DNA of 64,000 nucleotides from Amphibalanus amphitrite (GCF_019059575.1 NW_024883097.1:74501-138500); one strand, 5' to 3'. Shown: positions 1-11,093, counted from the stretch's first letter. The notes: a model not told the origin generated them from the letters alone. Numbers and translations are program-made.

Positions 1-62
1 ATAGGCATCTGTCTTTTTTATCATTGCTGACGTCTGTGATATTACCTGATATATACCTGATA

Positions 63-284
63 TTACACTTCATCGAAGAAGCGAAGACTTAATTTAAACA
101 TGTGACCACAAAATTTTGGAAATTTGAATGTGCGCCACTTATACGCATCCAAACGATGTTTAATATCACGAAACGAACGACTAGGATGAATTGTTAATTT
201 TGATTTGATTCTATGTGTGTCTAACTGTCTAGGCTGAGGAAGAAAGCCGCAGTGCTTTCCAAAGGTACCATAAATAAAAAGCAC
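63..284 (-). other. Small edge reading frame, 73 codons (left copy)
   Basis: This open frame lies in the non-repeated edge of the array and is mirrored exactly at 27626-27847 on the plus strand. The predicted product is basic (HPSRSFRDIKHRLDAYKWRT) and ends in LSLRFFDE plus one variable residue. The copies differ at a few residues (KF/KL, MF/ML, EV/EE). I see no signal peptide, membrane segment or known domain. Two copies that are near-identical by inverted duplication give no test of selection. It may be coding, a fragment, or chance. Confidence 0.2.
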
Positions 285-450
285 CTGGTGTTTCGAATAT
301 TCGTCCTAAATATCTGCATTGGCTTTGGAGAACAGCTAACATCATCTAATATTGGAGCGTCCGAGTTTCTCAATATCTGAAAACCTATTTGAGATTTCGC
401 TGCGTGTGGTAGCAATATTATATTTCACGACATGGGACCTTAAAGAAGAC

Positions 451-531
451 TGAATATTCAAATGTTCTGGTGCAATGATTGTTAGATTTTAAAAACAATG
501 GTAACAATCATTGCACTAGAATATTTGAATC
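451..531. repeat. AT-rich hairpin in left edge
   Basis: A stem of about 30 bp pairs GAATATTCAAATGTTCTGGT at 452-471 with its near-complement around 509-530 across a roughly 15-base loop. A mirrored copy occurs at 27379-27459. It sits between the unique edge and the first unit-like sequence, flanked by TCTTTAACATCCCGTG motifs near 551 and 737. It may be a small hairpin insertion or a structural boundary. Confidence 0.7.
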
Positions 532-539
532 TTTATATA

Positions 540-953
540 TTTGAGTCTTTTCTTTAACATCCCGTGGCTAACCGGTCGGCTGCCGATCGCGGTTGAGAAT
601 TAGAGCTGCCAGATTTCGAATGGAAACAAGCACAGTTCCCAAATGTTCTGTTCCCAGAAGTAATTGAGACGCTAGGATAATGTATCCAGTGCAGATTTTA
701 AGAAGTCTGATGAACTGAACAGCCGTTTTTGTCTTTTCTTTAACATCCCGTGTCGTGAAATATAATAATGATAAGTTACGTTATATAAAACCGACATAAT
801 GAAACTAAAGAAAAAGCCAGCAACGTGACAAGTGAACGTATTGAATATCAGTTTACAATACACACTTATTCAAAATTATAACAGAACAAAATTGCCGTAC
901 AGACGACACAAAGCGCTTCAATGATCACCTCGCTGTAGAAGATACACGCAGCG
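540..953. repeat. Truncated, diverged array unit at left edge
   Basis: Unit sequence resumes here in diverged and rearranged form. The stretch 572-724 is a shortened copy of the GCCGATCGC..GCAGATTTTAAGAAG part of the unit, framed by two copies of a CTTTTCTTTAACATCCCGTG motif. The stretch 740-950 is a diverged form of the half-unit that carries the small membrane-type frame, here 63 codons at 672-863 on the minus strand. Divergent edge copies are typical of satellite arrays, where central copies are homogenised more often than margins. Confidence 0.7.
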
Positions 954-957
954 CCCG

Positions 958-3900
958 TCACCAGCGCTCGGAACAGACTGAAGGCGCCGGCTCACCGGCC
1001 GGCTGCCGATCGCTTTTGAGAATTAGAGCTGCCAGATTTCCAATAGAAGTAGGCACAGTTCCCGAATGTTCTGTTACGAGAAGTAATAGAGACGCTAGAA
1101 TTATGTATCCAGTGCAAGTTTTAAGAAGACTAATGGGCTGAACAGCCGTTTTTAAAGAACTTGGCATACTATGTGTCCGTGTTGTAATTGATAACATTGA
1201 TAATCTGGCAGCTCTAATACGTCAGCTGATAGGACCTAATTATCGTGGTCGGCCGCAACTGGCCCATTCTGCCGGCGACTTCAGTTTGTTCTAAGCACTG
1301 GTGAAGGGCGGTGCGTGCATCTTCTACAGCGATGTGATCGTTGTAGCGCTGTGTATCGTCTGTACGGCAAGGTTGTTATAATTTTGAATAAGTATGTTCA
1401 GTGAACTGGTATTCAATACTTTCACTTGTGTCGTTGCTGCCTTTGTCTTTTTATTCTGTCTAGAATCTTCAGTCTTTTCTTTAACATCACTTGTCGTGAA
1501 ATATAATAATGATAAGTTACGTTATATAAAACCGACATAAATAAACCAAAGACAAAGCCAGCAACGAGACAACAGAACGTATTGAATATCAGTTTACAAT
1601 ACATACTTATTCAAACTTATAACAGACTTGCCGTAAGGACGACACAAAGCGCTTCAATGATCACCTCGCTGTAGAAGATACACGCAGCGCCCCTCACCAG
1701 CGCTCGGAGCAGACTGAAGGCGCCGGCTCACCGGCCGGCTGCCGATCGCGGTTGAGAATTAGAGTCGCCAGATTTTCAATGGAAGCAAGCACAGTTCCCG
1801 AATGTTCTGTTACGAGAAGTAATCGAGACGCTAGAATTATGTATTCAGTGCAGATTTTCAGAAGACTAATGGGCTGAACAGCCGTTTTTAAAGAACTTGG
1901 CATACCATGTGTCCGTGTTGTAATTGATAACATTGATAATCTGGCAGCTCTAATACGTCAGCTGATAGGACCTAATTATCGTGGTCGGCCGCAATTGGCC
2001 CATTCTGCCGGCGACTTCAGTTTGTTCTAAGCACTGGTGAAGGGCGGTGCGTGCATCTTCTACAGCGATGTGATCGTTGCAGCGCTGTGTATCGTCTGTA
2101 CGGCAAGGCTGTTATAATTTTGAATAAGTATGTTCAGTGAACTTGTATTCAATACTTTCACTTGTGTCGTTGCTGCCTTTGTCTTTTTATTCTGTCTAGA
2201 ATCTTCAGTCTTTTCTTTAACATCCCTTGTCGTGAAATATAATAATGAAAAGTTACGTTATGTAAAACCGACATAAATAAACGAAAGACAAAGCCAGCAA
2301 CTAGACAACAGAACGTATTAAATATCAGTTTACAATACATACTTATTCAAACTTATAACAGACTTGCCGTATATACGACACAAAGCGCTTCAATGATCAC
2401 CTCGCTGTAGAAAGGCGCCGGCTCACCGGCCGGCTGCCGATCGCGGTTGAGAATTAGAGCTGCCAGATTTCCAATGGAAGCAAGCACAGTTCCCGAATGT
2501 TTTGTTACGAGAAGTAATCGAGACGCTAGAATTATGTATCCAGTGCAGATTTTAGGAAGACTGAAGGGCTGAACAGCCGTTTTTAAAGAATTTGGCATAC
2601 CATGTGTCCGTGTTGTAATTGATAACATTGATAATCTGGCAGCTCTAATACGTCAGCTGATAGGACCTAATTATCGTGGTCGGCCGCAATTGGCCCATTC
2701 TGCCGGCGACTTCAGTTTGTTCTAAGCACTGGTGAAGGGCGGTGCGTGCATCTTCTACAGCGATGTGATCGTTGCAGCGCTGTGTATCGTCTGTACGGCA
2801 AGGCTGTTATAATTTTGAATAAGTATGTTCAGTGAACTGGTATTCAATACTTTCACTTGTGTCGTTGCTGCCTTTGTCTTTTTATTCTGTCTAGAATCTT
2901 CAGTCTTTTCTTTAACATCCCTTGTCGTGAAATATAATAATGATAAGTTACGTTATGTAAAACCGACATAAATAAACCAAAGACAAAGCCAGCAACTAGA
3001 CAACAGAACGTATTAAATATCAGTTTACAATACATACTTATTCAAACTTATAACAGACTTGCCGTATATACGACACAAAGCGCTTCAATGATCACCTCGC
3101 TGTAGAAGATACACGCAGCGCCCCTCACCAGCGCTCGGAACAGACTGAAGGCGCCGGCTCACCGGCCGGCTGCCGATCGCGGTTGAGAATTAGAGCTGCC
3201 AGATTTCCAATGGAAGCAAGCACAGTTCCCGAATGTTTTGTTACGAGAAGTAATCGAGACGCTAGAATTATGTATCCAGTGCAGATTTTAGGAAGACTGA
3301 TGGGCTGAACAGCCGTTTTTAAAGAATTTGGCATACCATGTGTCCGTGTTGTAATTGATAACATTGATAATCTGGCAGCTCTAATACGTCAGCTGATAGG
3401 ACCTAATTATCGTGGTCGGCCGCAATTGGCCCATTCTGCCGGCGACTTCAGTTTGTTCTAAGCACTGGTGAAGGGCGGTGCGTGCATCTTCTACAGCGAT
3501 GTGATCGTTGCAGCGCTGTGTATCGTCTGTACGGCAAGGCTGTTATAATTTTGAATAAGTATGTTCAGTGAACTGGTATTCAATACTTTCACTTGTGTCG
3601 TTGCTGCCTTTGTCTTTTTATTCTGTCTAGAATCTTCAGTCTTTTCTTTAACATCACTTGTCGTGAAATATAATAATGAAAAGTTACGTTATGTAAAACC
3701 GACATAAATAAACCAAAGACAAAGCCAGCAACTAGACAACAGAACGTATTGAATATCAGTTTAAAATACATACTTATTCAAACTTATAACAGACTTGCCG
3801 TATAGACGACACAAAGCGCTTCAATGATCACCTCGCTGTAGAAGATACACGCAGCGCCCCTCACCAGCGCTCGGAACAGACTGAAGGCGCCGGCTCACCG

Positions 3901-4956
3901 GCCGGCTGCCGATCGTGGTTGAGAATTAGCGCTGCCAGATTTCCAATGGAAGCAAGCACAGTTCCCGAATGTTCTGTTACGAGAAGTAATCGAAACGCTA
4001 GAATTATGTATTCAGTGCAGATTTTCAGAAGACTAATGGGCTGAACAGCCGTTTTTAAAGAACTTGGCATACCATGTGTCCGTGTTGTAATTGATAACAT
4101 TGATAATCTGGCAGCTCTAATACGTCAGCTGATAGGACCTAATTATCGTGGTCGGCCGCAATTGGCCCATTCTGCCGGCGACTTCAGTTTGTTCTAAGCA
4201 CTGGTGAAGGGCGGTGCGTGCATCTTCTACAGCGATGTGATCGTTGCAGCGCTGTGTATCGTCTGTACGGCAAGGCTGTTATAATTTTGAATAAGTATGT
4301 TCAGTGAACTGGTATTCAATACTTTCACTTGTGTCGTTGCTGCCTTTGTCTTTTTATTCTGTCTAGAATCTTCAGTCTTTTCTTTAACATCACTTGTCGT
4401 GAAATATAATAATGAAAAGTTACGTTATGTAAAACCGACATAAATAAACCAAAGACAAAGCCAGCAACTAGACAACAGAACGTATTGAATATCAGTTTAA
4501 AATACATACTTATTCAAACTTATAACAGACTTGCCGTATAGACGACACAAAGCGCTTCAATGATCACCTCGCTGTAGAAGATACACGCAGCGCCCCTCAC
4601 CAGCGCTCGGAACAGACTGAAGGCGCCGGCTCACCGGCCGGCTGCCGATCGTGGTTGAGAATTAGAGCTGCCAGATTTCCAATGGAAGCAAGCACAGTTC
4701 CCGAATGTTCTGTTACGAGAAGTAATCGAAACGCTAGAATTATGTATTCAGTGCAGATTTTCAGAAGACTAATGGGCTGAACAGCCGTTTTTAAAGAACT
4801 TGGCATACCATGTGTCCGTGTTGTAATTGATAACATTGATAATCTGGCAGCTCTAATACGTCAGCTGATAGGACCTAATTATCGTGGTCGGCCGCAATTG
4901 GCCCATTCTGCCGGCGACTTCAGTTTGTTCTAAGCACTGGTGATGGGCGGTGCGTG
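958..4956 (-). repeat. Block 1: six minus-oriented 736-bp units
   Basis: The 79-codon frame occurs at 958-1197, 1694-1933, 3125-3364, 3861-4100 and 4597-4836. A 91-codon variant lies at 2353-2628. Period is 736 bp except for 695 bp at the variant, where a 41-bp deletion around 2413 removes the usual stop and extends the frame. The 60-codon frame follows each, at 1422-1604, 2158-2340, 2853-3035, 3589-3771 and 4325-4507. Units 3861 and 4597 are almost identical, suggesting a recent local duplication. Confidence 0.9.
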
Positions 4957-4971
4957 CATCTTCTACTTCTT
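4957..4971. other. 15-bp loop at centre of a 4.3-kb palindrome
   Basis: The sequence CATCTTCTACTTCTT separates two inverted arms. Immediately outside, TGGTGATGGGCGGTGCGTG on the left pairs with CACGCATTGCCCCTCACCA on the right with few mismatches. Reading-frame boundaries on the two sides sum to 9928 near the centre and to 9925 farther out (a 3-bp deletion on the right). Pairing extends about 2.15 kb each way, to about 2800 and 7130. Confidence 0.9.
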
Positions 4972-5824
4972 CACGCATTGCCCCTCACCAGTGCTCAGAA
5001 CAAACTGAAGTCGCCGGCAGAATGGGCCAGTTGCGGCCGACCACGATAATTAGGTCCTATCAGCTGACGTATTAGAGCTGCCAGATTATCAATGTTATCA
5101 ATTACAACACGGACACATGGTATGCCAAGTTCTTTTAAAACGGCTGCTCAGCCCATTAGTCTTCTTAAAATCTGCACTGGATACATAATTTTAGCGTCTC
5201 GATTACTTCTCGTAACAGAACATTCGGGAACTGTGCTTGCTTCCATTGAAAATCTGGCAGCTCTAATTCTCAACCGCGATCGGCAGCCGGCCGGTGAGCC
5301 GGCGCCTTCAGTCTGTTCCGAGCGCTGGTGAGGGGCGCTGCGTGTATCTTCTACAGCGAGGTGATCATTGAAGCGCTTTGTGTCGTCTATACGGCAAGTC
5401 TGTTATAAGTTTGAGTAAGTATGTATTGTAAACTGATATTCAATACGTTCTGTTGTCTCGTTGCTGGCTTTGTCTTTGGTTTATTTATGTCGGTTTTAAA
5501 TAACGTAACTTATCATTATTATATTTCACAAGGGATGTTAAAGAAAAGACTGAAGATTCTAGACAGAATAAAAAGACAAAGGCAGCAACGACACAAGTGA
5601 AAGTATTGAATACCAGTTCACTGAACATACTTATTCAAAATTATAACAGCCTTGCCGTACAGACGACACACAGCGCTACAACGATCACATCGCTGTAGAA
5701 GATGCACGCACCGCCCTTCACCAGTGCTTAGAACAAACTGAAGTCGCCGGCAGAATGGGCCAATTGCGGCCGACCACGATAATTAGGTCCTATCAGCTGA
5801 CGTATTAGAGCTGCCAGATTATCA

Positions 5825-6064
5825 ATGTTATCAATTACAACACGGACACATGGTATGCCAAGTTCTTTAAAAACGGCTGTTCAGCCCATTAGTCTTCTGA
5901 AAATCTGCACTGGATACATAATTCTAGCGTTTCGATTACTTCTCGTAACAGAACATTCGGGAACTGTGCTTGCTTCCATTGGAAATCTGGCAGCTCTAAT
6001 TCTCAACCGCGATCGGCAGCCGGCCGGTGAGCCGGCGCCTTCAGTGTGTTCCGAACGCTGGTGA
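5825..6064 (+). CDS. Array unit ORF-a, 79 codons (representative copy)
   Basis: This frame is present in all 38 units. The predicted product begins MLSITTRTHGMPSSLKT, has a modestly hydrophobic middle (IILAFRLLLVTEHSG) and ends PAPSVCSERW. I recognise no domain. Differences among copies (G/E, R/Q/L, A/D, Y/CL) are mostly amino-acid changing, which argues against strong constraint. One copy has a deletion that changes its C-terminus. Retention of the frame everywhere is expected when copies are this similar. It could be a real small peptide gene or a passenger frame. Confidence 0.2.
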   Translation: MLSITTRTHGMPSSLKTAVQPISLLKICTGYIILAFRLLLVTEHSGTVLASIGNLAALILNRDRQPAGEPAPSVCSERW

Positions 6065-6566
6065 GGGGCGCTGCGTGTATCTTCTACAGCGAGGTGATCA
6101 TTGAAGCTCTTTGTGTCGTCTATACGGCAAGACTGTTATAAGTTTGAATAAGTATGTATTGTAAACTGATATTCAATACGTTCTGTTGTCTCGTTGCTGG
6201 CTTTGTCTTTGGTTTATTTATGTCGGTTTTATATAACGTAACTTATCATTATTATATTTCACGACAAGGGATGTTAAAGAAAAGACTGAAGATTCTAGAC
6301 AGAATAAAAAGACAAAGACAGCAACGACACAAGTGAAAGTATTGAATACCAGTTCACTGAACATACTTATTCAAAATTATAACAGCCTTGCCGTACAGAC
6401 GATACACAGCGCTGCAACGATCACATCGCTGTAGAAGATGCACGCACCGCCCTTCACCAGTGCTTAGAACAAACTGAAGTCGCTGGCAGAATGGGCCAAT
6501 TGCGGCCGACCACGATAATTAGGTCCTATCAGCTGACGTATTAGAGCTGCCAGATTATCAATGTTA
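5978..6566. repeat. Dyad structure of one unit: half-units A and A'
   Basis: Within a unit, 5978-6212 (A) is an imperfect inverted homologue of about 6300-6566 (A'). Paired landmarks include ATCTTCTACAGCGAGGTGATC against the complement of GATCACATCGCTGTAGAAGAT, TTCAATACGTTCTGT against the complement of AAGTATTGAATACC, and GAGCTGCCAGATT at both outer ends. The arms look roughly 75-85% alike by eye. They are separated by about 88 bp inside and about 150 bp (the ORF-a N-terminal part) outside. The unit therefore arose from inverted duplication of an older half-unit. Confidence 0.85.
6154..6336 (+). CDS. Array unit ORF-b, 60 codons (representative copy)
   Basis: This frame starts 89 bp after ORF-a on the same strand. 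The product has a hydrophobic stretch from about residue 5 to 28 (LIFNTFCCLVAGFVFGLFMS) that could span a membrane, then a strongly basic tail (KKRLKILDRIKRQRQQRHK). Seven or so units carry a 3-bp in-frame deletion giving 59 codons. Edge copies at 672-863 and 27047-27238 are 63 codons with a different tail. The variants I list are mainly replacements (Y/H, Y/F, G/V, K/N, F/S, G/R) with few silent changes. No known family is recognised. Confidence 0.25.
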   Translation: MYCKLIFNTFCCLVAGFVFGLFMSVLYNVTYHYYISRQGMLKKRLKILDRIKRQRQQRHK

Positions 6567-7131
6567 TCAATTACAACACGGACACATGGTATGCCAAGTT
6601 CTTTAAAAACGGCTGTTCAGCCCATTAGTCTTCTTAAAATCTGCACTGGATGCCTAATTCTAGCGTTTCGATTACTTCTCGTAACAGAACATTCGGGAAC
6701 TGTGCTTGCTTCCATTGGAAATCTGGCAGCTCTAATTCTCAACCGCGATCGGCTGCCGGCCGGTGAGCCGGCGCCTTCAGTCTGTTCCGAGCGCTGGTGA
6801 GGGGCGCTGCGTGTATCTTCTACAGCGAGGTGATCATTGAAGCTCTTTGTGTCGTCTATACGGCAAGACTATTATAAGTTTGAATAAGTATGTATTGTAA
6901 ACTGATATTCAATACGTTCTGTTGTCTCGTTGCTGGCTTTGTCTTTGGTTTATTTATGTCGGTTTTATATAACGTAACTTATCATTATTATATTTCACGA
7001 CAAGGGATGTTAAACAAAAGACTGAAGATTCTAGACAGAATAAAAAGACAAAGGCAGCAACGACACAAGTGAAAGTGTTGAATACCAGTTCACTGAACAT
7101 ACTTATTCAAAATTATAACAGCCTTGCCGTA

Positions 7132-8300
7132 CAGACGACACAAAGCGCTTCAATGATCACCTCGCTGTAGAAGATACACGCAGCGCCCCTCACCAGCGTT
7201 CGGAACACACTGAAGGCTCCGGCTCACCGGCCGGCTGCCGATCGCGGTTGAGAATTAGAGCTGCCAGATTTCCAATGGAAGCAAGCACAGTTCCCGAATG
7301 TTCTGTTACGAGAAGTAATCGAAACGCCAGAATTATATATCCAGTGCAGATTTTAAGAAGACTAATGGGCTGAACATCCGTTTTTAAAGAACTTGGCATA
7401 CCATGTGTCCGTGTTGTAATTGATAACATTGATAATCTGGCAGCTCTAATACGTCAGCTGATAGGACCTAATTATCGTGGTCGGCCGCAATTGGCCCATT
7501 CTGCCGGCGACTTCAGTTTGTTCTAAGCACTGGTGAAGGGCGGTGCGTGCATCTTCTACAGCGATGTGATCGTTGTAGCGCTGTGTGTCGTCTGTACGGC
7601 AAGGCTGTTATAATTTTGAATAAGTATGTTCAGTGAACTGGTATTCAATACTTTCACTTGTGTCGTTGCTGCCTTTGTCTTTTTATTCTGTCTAGAATCT
7701 TCAGTCTTTTCTTTAACATCCCTTGTGAAATATAATAATGATAAGTTACGTTATTTAAAACCGACATAAATAAACCAAAGACAAAGCCAGCAACGAGACA
7801 ACAGAACGTATTGAATATCAGTTTACAATACATACTTACTCAAACTTATAACAGACTTGCCGTATAGACGACACAAAGCGCTTCAATGATCACCTCGCTG
7901 TAGAAGATACACGTGGCGCCCCTCACCAGCGCTCGGAACAGACTGAAGGCGCCGGCTCACCGGCCGGCTGCCGATCGCGGTTGAGAATTAGAGCTGCCAG
8001 ATTTCCAATGGAAGCAAGCACAGTTCCCGAATGTTCTGTTACGAGAAGTAATCGAGACGCTAGAATTATGTATCCAGTGCAGATTTTAAGAAGACTAATG
8101 GGCTGAACAGCCGTTTTTAAAGAACTTGGCATACCATGTGTCCGTGTTGTAATTGATAACATTGATAATCTGGCAGCTCTAATACGTCAGCTGATAGAAC
8201 CTAATTATCGTGGTCGGCCGCAACTGGCCCATTCTGCCGGCGACTTCAGTTTGTTCTGAGCACTGGTGAGGGGCAATGCGTGTATCTTCTACAGCGAGGT
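7132..8300 (-). repeat. Block 3: two minus-oriented units
   Basis: Marker frames lie at 7190-7429 (variant with KTDVQP and EPEPSV) and 7923-8162. Entry to the block is a plus-to-minus switch inside the shared CAGACGACAC sequence of the A and A' halves near 7132-7145, with no inserted bases. The two units are 733 bp apart because the 3-bp deletion is present, so the intervening small frame is 59 codons. Confidence 0.9.
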
Positions 8301-8390
8301 GAATTTATTTTGTATCCGATTTTTTACAATACATACTTATTCAAAATAATAACAGACTTGCCGAACAGACGACACAAAACGCTTCAATGA
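8301..8390. repeat. 90-bp spacer at minus-to-plus junction, copy 1
   Basis: This stretch begins GAATTTATTTTGTATCCG, contains ACAATACATACTTATTCAAA and ends at CTTCAATGA. It lies between inverted arms that start ATCTTCTACAGCGAGGT on the left and TCACCTCGCTGCAGAAGAT on the right. The right two-thirds is recognisable half-unit sequence. The first part (ATTTATTTTGTATCCGATTT) is found only at these junctions. The flanking arms pair for about 1.16 kb each way (7140-8300 with 8391-9550), since frame boundaries sum to 16693 throughout. Confidence 0.85.
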
Positions 8391-9834
8391 TCACCTCGCT
8401 GCAGAAGATACACGCTGTGCCCCTCACCAGTGCTCAGAACAAACTGAAGTCGCCGGCAGAATGGGCCAGTTGCGGCCGACCACGATAATTAGGTCCTATC
8501 AGCTGACGTATTAGAGCTGCCAGATTATCAATGTTATCAATTACAACACGGACACATGGTATGCCAAGTTCTTTAAAAACGGCTGTTCAGCCCATTAGTC
8601 TTCTGAAAATCTGCACTGAATACATAATTCTAGCGTCTCGATTACTTCTCGTAACAGAACATTCGGGAACTGTGCTTGCTTCCATTGGAAATCTGGCAGC
8701 TCTAATTCTCAACCACGATCGGCAGCCGGCCGGTGAGCCGGCGCCTTCAGTCTGTTCCGAGCGCTGGTGAGGGGCGCTGCGTGTATCTTCTACAGCGAGG
8801 TGATCATTGAAGCGCTTTGTGTCGTCTTTACGGCAAGTCTGTTATAAGTTTGAATAAGTATGTATTGTAAACTGATATTCAACACGTTCTGTTGTCTAGT
8901 TGCTGGCTTTGTCTTTGGTTTATTTATGTCGGTTTTACATAACGTAACTTTTCATTATTATATTTCACAAGTGATGTTAAAGAAAGGACTGAAGATTCTA
9001 GACAGAATAAAAAGACAAAGGCAGCAACGACACAAGTGAAAGTATTGAATACAAGTTCACTGAACATACTTATTCAAAATTATAACAGCCTTGCCGTACA
9101 GACGATACACAGCGCTGCAACGATCACATCGCTGTAGAAGATGCACGCACCGCCCTTCACCAGTGCTTAGAACAAACTGAAGTCGCCGGCAAAATGGGCC
9201 AATTGCGGCCGACCACGATAATTAGGTCCTATCAGCTGACGTATTAGAGCTGCCAGATTATCAATGTTATCAATTACAACACGGACACATGGTATGCCAA
9301 GTTCTTTAAAAACGGCTGTTCAGCCCATTAGTCTTCTTAAAATCTGCACTGGATGCCTAATTCTAGCGTTTCGATTACTTCTCGTAACAGAACATTCGGG
9401 AACTGTGCTTGCTTCCATTGGAAATCTGGCAGCTCTAATTCTCAACCGCGATCGGCTGCCGGCCGGTGAGCCGGCGCCTTCAGTCTGTTCCGAGCGCTGG
9501 TGAGGGGCGCTGCGTGTATCTTCTACAGCGAGGTGATCATTGAAGCTCTTTGTGTCGTCTATACGGCAAGACTATTATAAGTTTGAATAAGTATGTATTG
9601 TAAACTGATATTCAATACGTTCTGTTGTCTCGTTGCTGGCTTTGTCTTTGGTTTATTTATGTCGGTTTTATATAACGTAACTTATCATTATTATATTTCA
9701 CGACAAGGGATGTTAAACAAAAGACTGAAGATTCTAGACAGAATAAAAAGACAAAGGCAGCAACGACACAAGTGAAAGTGTTGAATACCAGTTCACTGAA
9801 CATACTTATTCAAAATTATAACAGCCTTGCCGTA
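8391..9834 (+). repeat. Block 4: two plus-oriented units
   Basis: Marker frames lie at 8531-8770 and 9264-9503. A 60-codon small frame lies at 9593-9775. The first unit is 733 bp with the 59-codon form. This is the shortest version of the higher-order repeat; later versions add two or three plus units here. Confidence 0.9.
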
Positions 9835-11003
9835 CAGACGACACAAAGCGCTTCAATGATCACCTCGCTGTAGAAGATACACGCAGCGCCCCTCACCAGC
9901 GTTCGGAACACACTGAAGGCTCCGGCTCACCGGCCGGCTGCCGATCGCGGTTGAGAATTAGAGCTGCCAGATTTCCAATGGAAGCAAGCACAGTTCCCGA
10001 ATGTTCTGTTACGAGAAGTAATCGAAACGCCAGAATTATATATCCAGTGCAGATTTTAAGAAGACTAATGGGCTGAACATCCGTTTTTAAAGAACTTGGC
10101 ATACCATGTGTCCGTGTTGTAATTGATAACATTGATAATCTGGCAGCTCTAATACGTCAGCTAATAGGACCTAATTATCGTGGTCGGCCGCAATTGGCCC
10201 ATTCTGCCGGCGACTTCAGTTTGTTCTAAGCACTGGTGAAGGGCGGTGCGTGCATCTTCTACAGCGATGTGATCGTTGTAGCGCTGTGTGTCGTCTGTAC
10301 GGCAAGGCTGTTATAATTTTGAATAAGTATGTTCAGTGAACTGGTATTCAATACTTTCACTTGTGTCGTTGCTGCCTTTGTCTTTTTATTCTGTCTAGAA
10401 TCTTCAGTCTTTTCTTTAACATCCCTTGTGAAATATAATAATGATAAGTTACGTTATTTAAAACCGACATAAATAAACCAAAGACAAAGCCAGCAACGAG
10501 ACAACAGAACGTATTGAATATCAGTTTACAATACATACTTACTCAAACTTATAACAGACTTGCCGTATAGACGACACAAAGCGCTTCAATGATCACCTCG
10601 CTGTAGAAGATACACGTGGCGCCCCTCACCAGCGCTCGGAACAGACTGAAGGCGCCGGCTCACCGGCCGGCTGCCGATCGCGGTTGAGAATTAGAGCTGC
10701 CAGATTTCCAATGGAAGCAAGCACAGTTCCCGAATGTTCTGTTACGAGAAGTAATCGAGACGCTAGAATTATGTATCCAGTGCAGATTTTAAGAAGACTA
10801 ATGGGCTGAACAGCCGTTTTTAAAGAACTTGGCATACCATGTGTCCGTGTTGTAATTGATAACATTGATAATCTGGCAGCTCTAATACGTCAGCTGATAG
10901 AACCTAATTATCGTGGTCGGCCGCAACTGGCCCATTCTGCCGGCGAATTCAGTTTGTTCTGAGCACTGGTGAGGGGCAATGCGTGTATCTTCTACAGCGA
11001 GGT
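9835..11003 (-). repeat. Block 5: two minus-oriented units
   Basis: Marker frames lie at 9893-10132 (KTDVQP variant) and 10626-10865. This is near-identical to block 3, differing for instance in CAGCTAATAGG near 10160 and GGCGAATTC near 10942. Confidence 0.9.
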
Positions 11004-11093
11004 GAATTTATTTTGTATCCGATTTTTTACAATACATACTTATTCAAAATAATAACAGACTTGCCGAACAGACGACACAAAACGCTTCAATGA
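11004..11093. repeat. 90-bp junction spacer, copy 2
   Basis: This is the same spacer as at 8301, again between a minus unit and a plus unit. Confidence 0.85.

Larger units (their letters stand above)
1..3450. repeat. Left terminal inverted arm
   Basis: Position x on the left pairs with 27910-x on the right for every reading-frame boundary from 63 to 2340, so there is no net indel over that stretch. Pairing then continues with an offset of 42 (left 3035 pairs with right 24833, left 3364 with right 24504) because of one 41-bp deletion on the left and one extra base on the right. Collinearity is lost beyond about 3.4-3.5 kb, where the right side changes orientation. The outermost 60 bp differ by a small indel near the GATATTACCTGATAT motif. 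Base 1 is still inside the arm, so its outer end is not seen. Confidence 0.9.
4972..7131 (+). repeat. Block 2: three plus-oriented units
   Basis: Marker frames lie at 5092-5331, 5825-6064 and 6561-6800. The 60-codon frames lie at 6154-6336 and 6890-7072. The first unit has an in-frame 3-bp deletion (TCACAAGGG instead of TCACGACAAGGG), so its small frame is 59 codons starting at 5421, and the unit is 733 bp. This block is the right arm of the palindrome centred at 4964. Confidence 0.9.
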
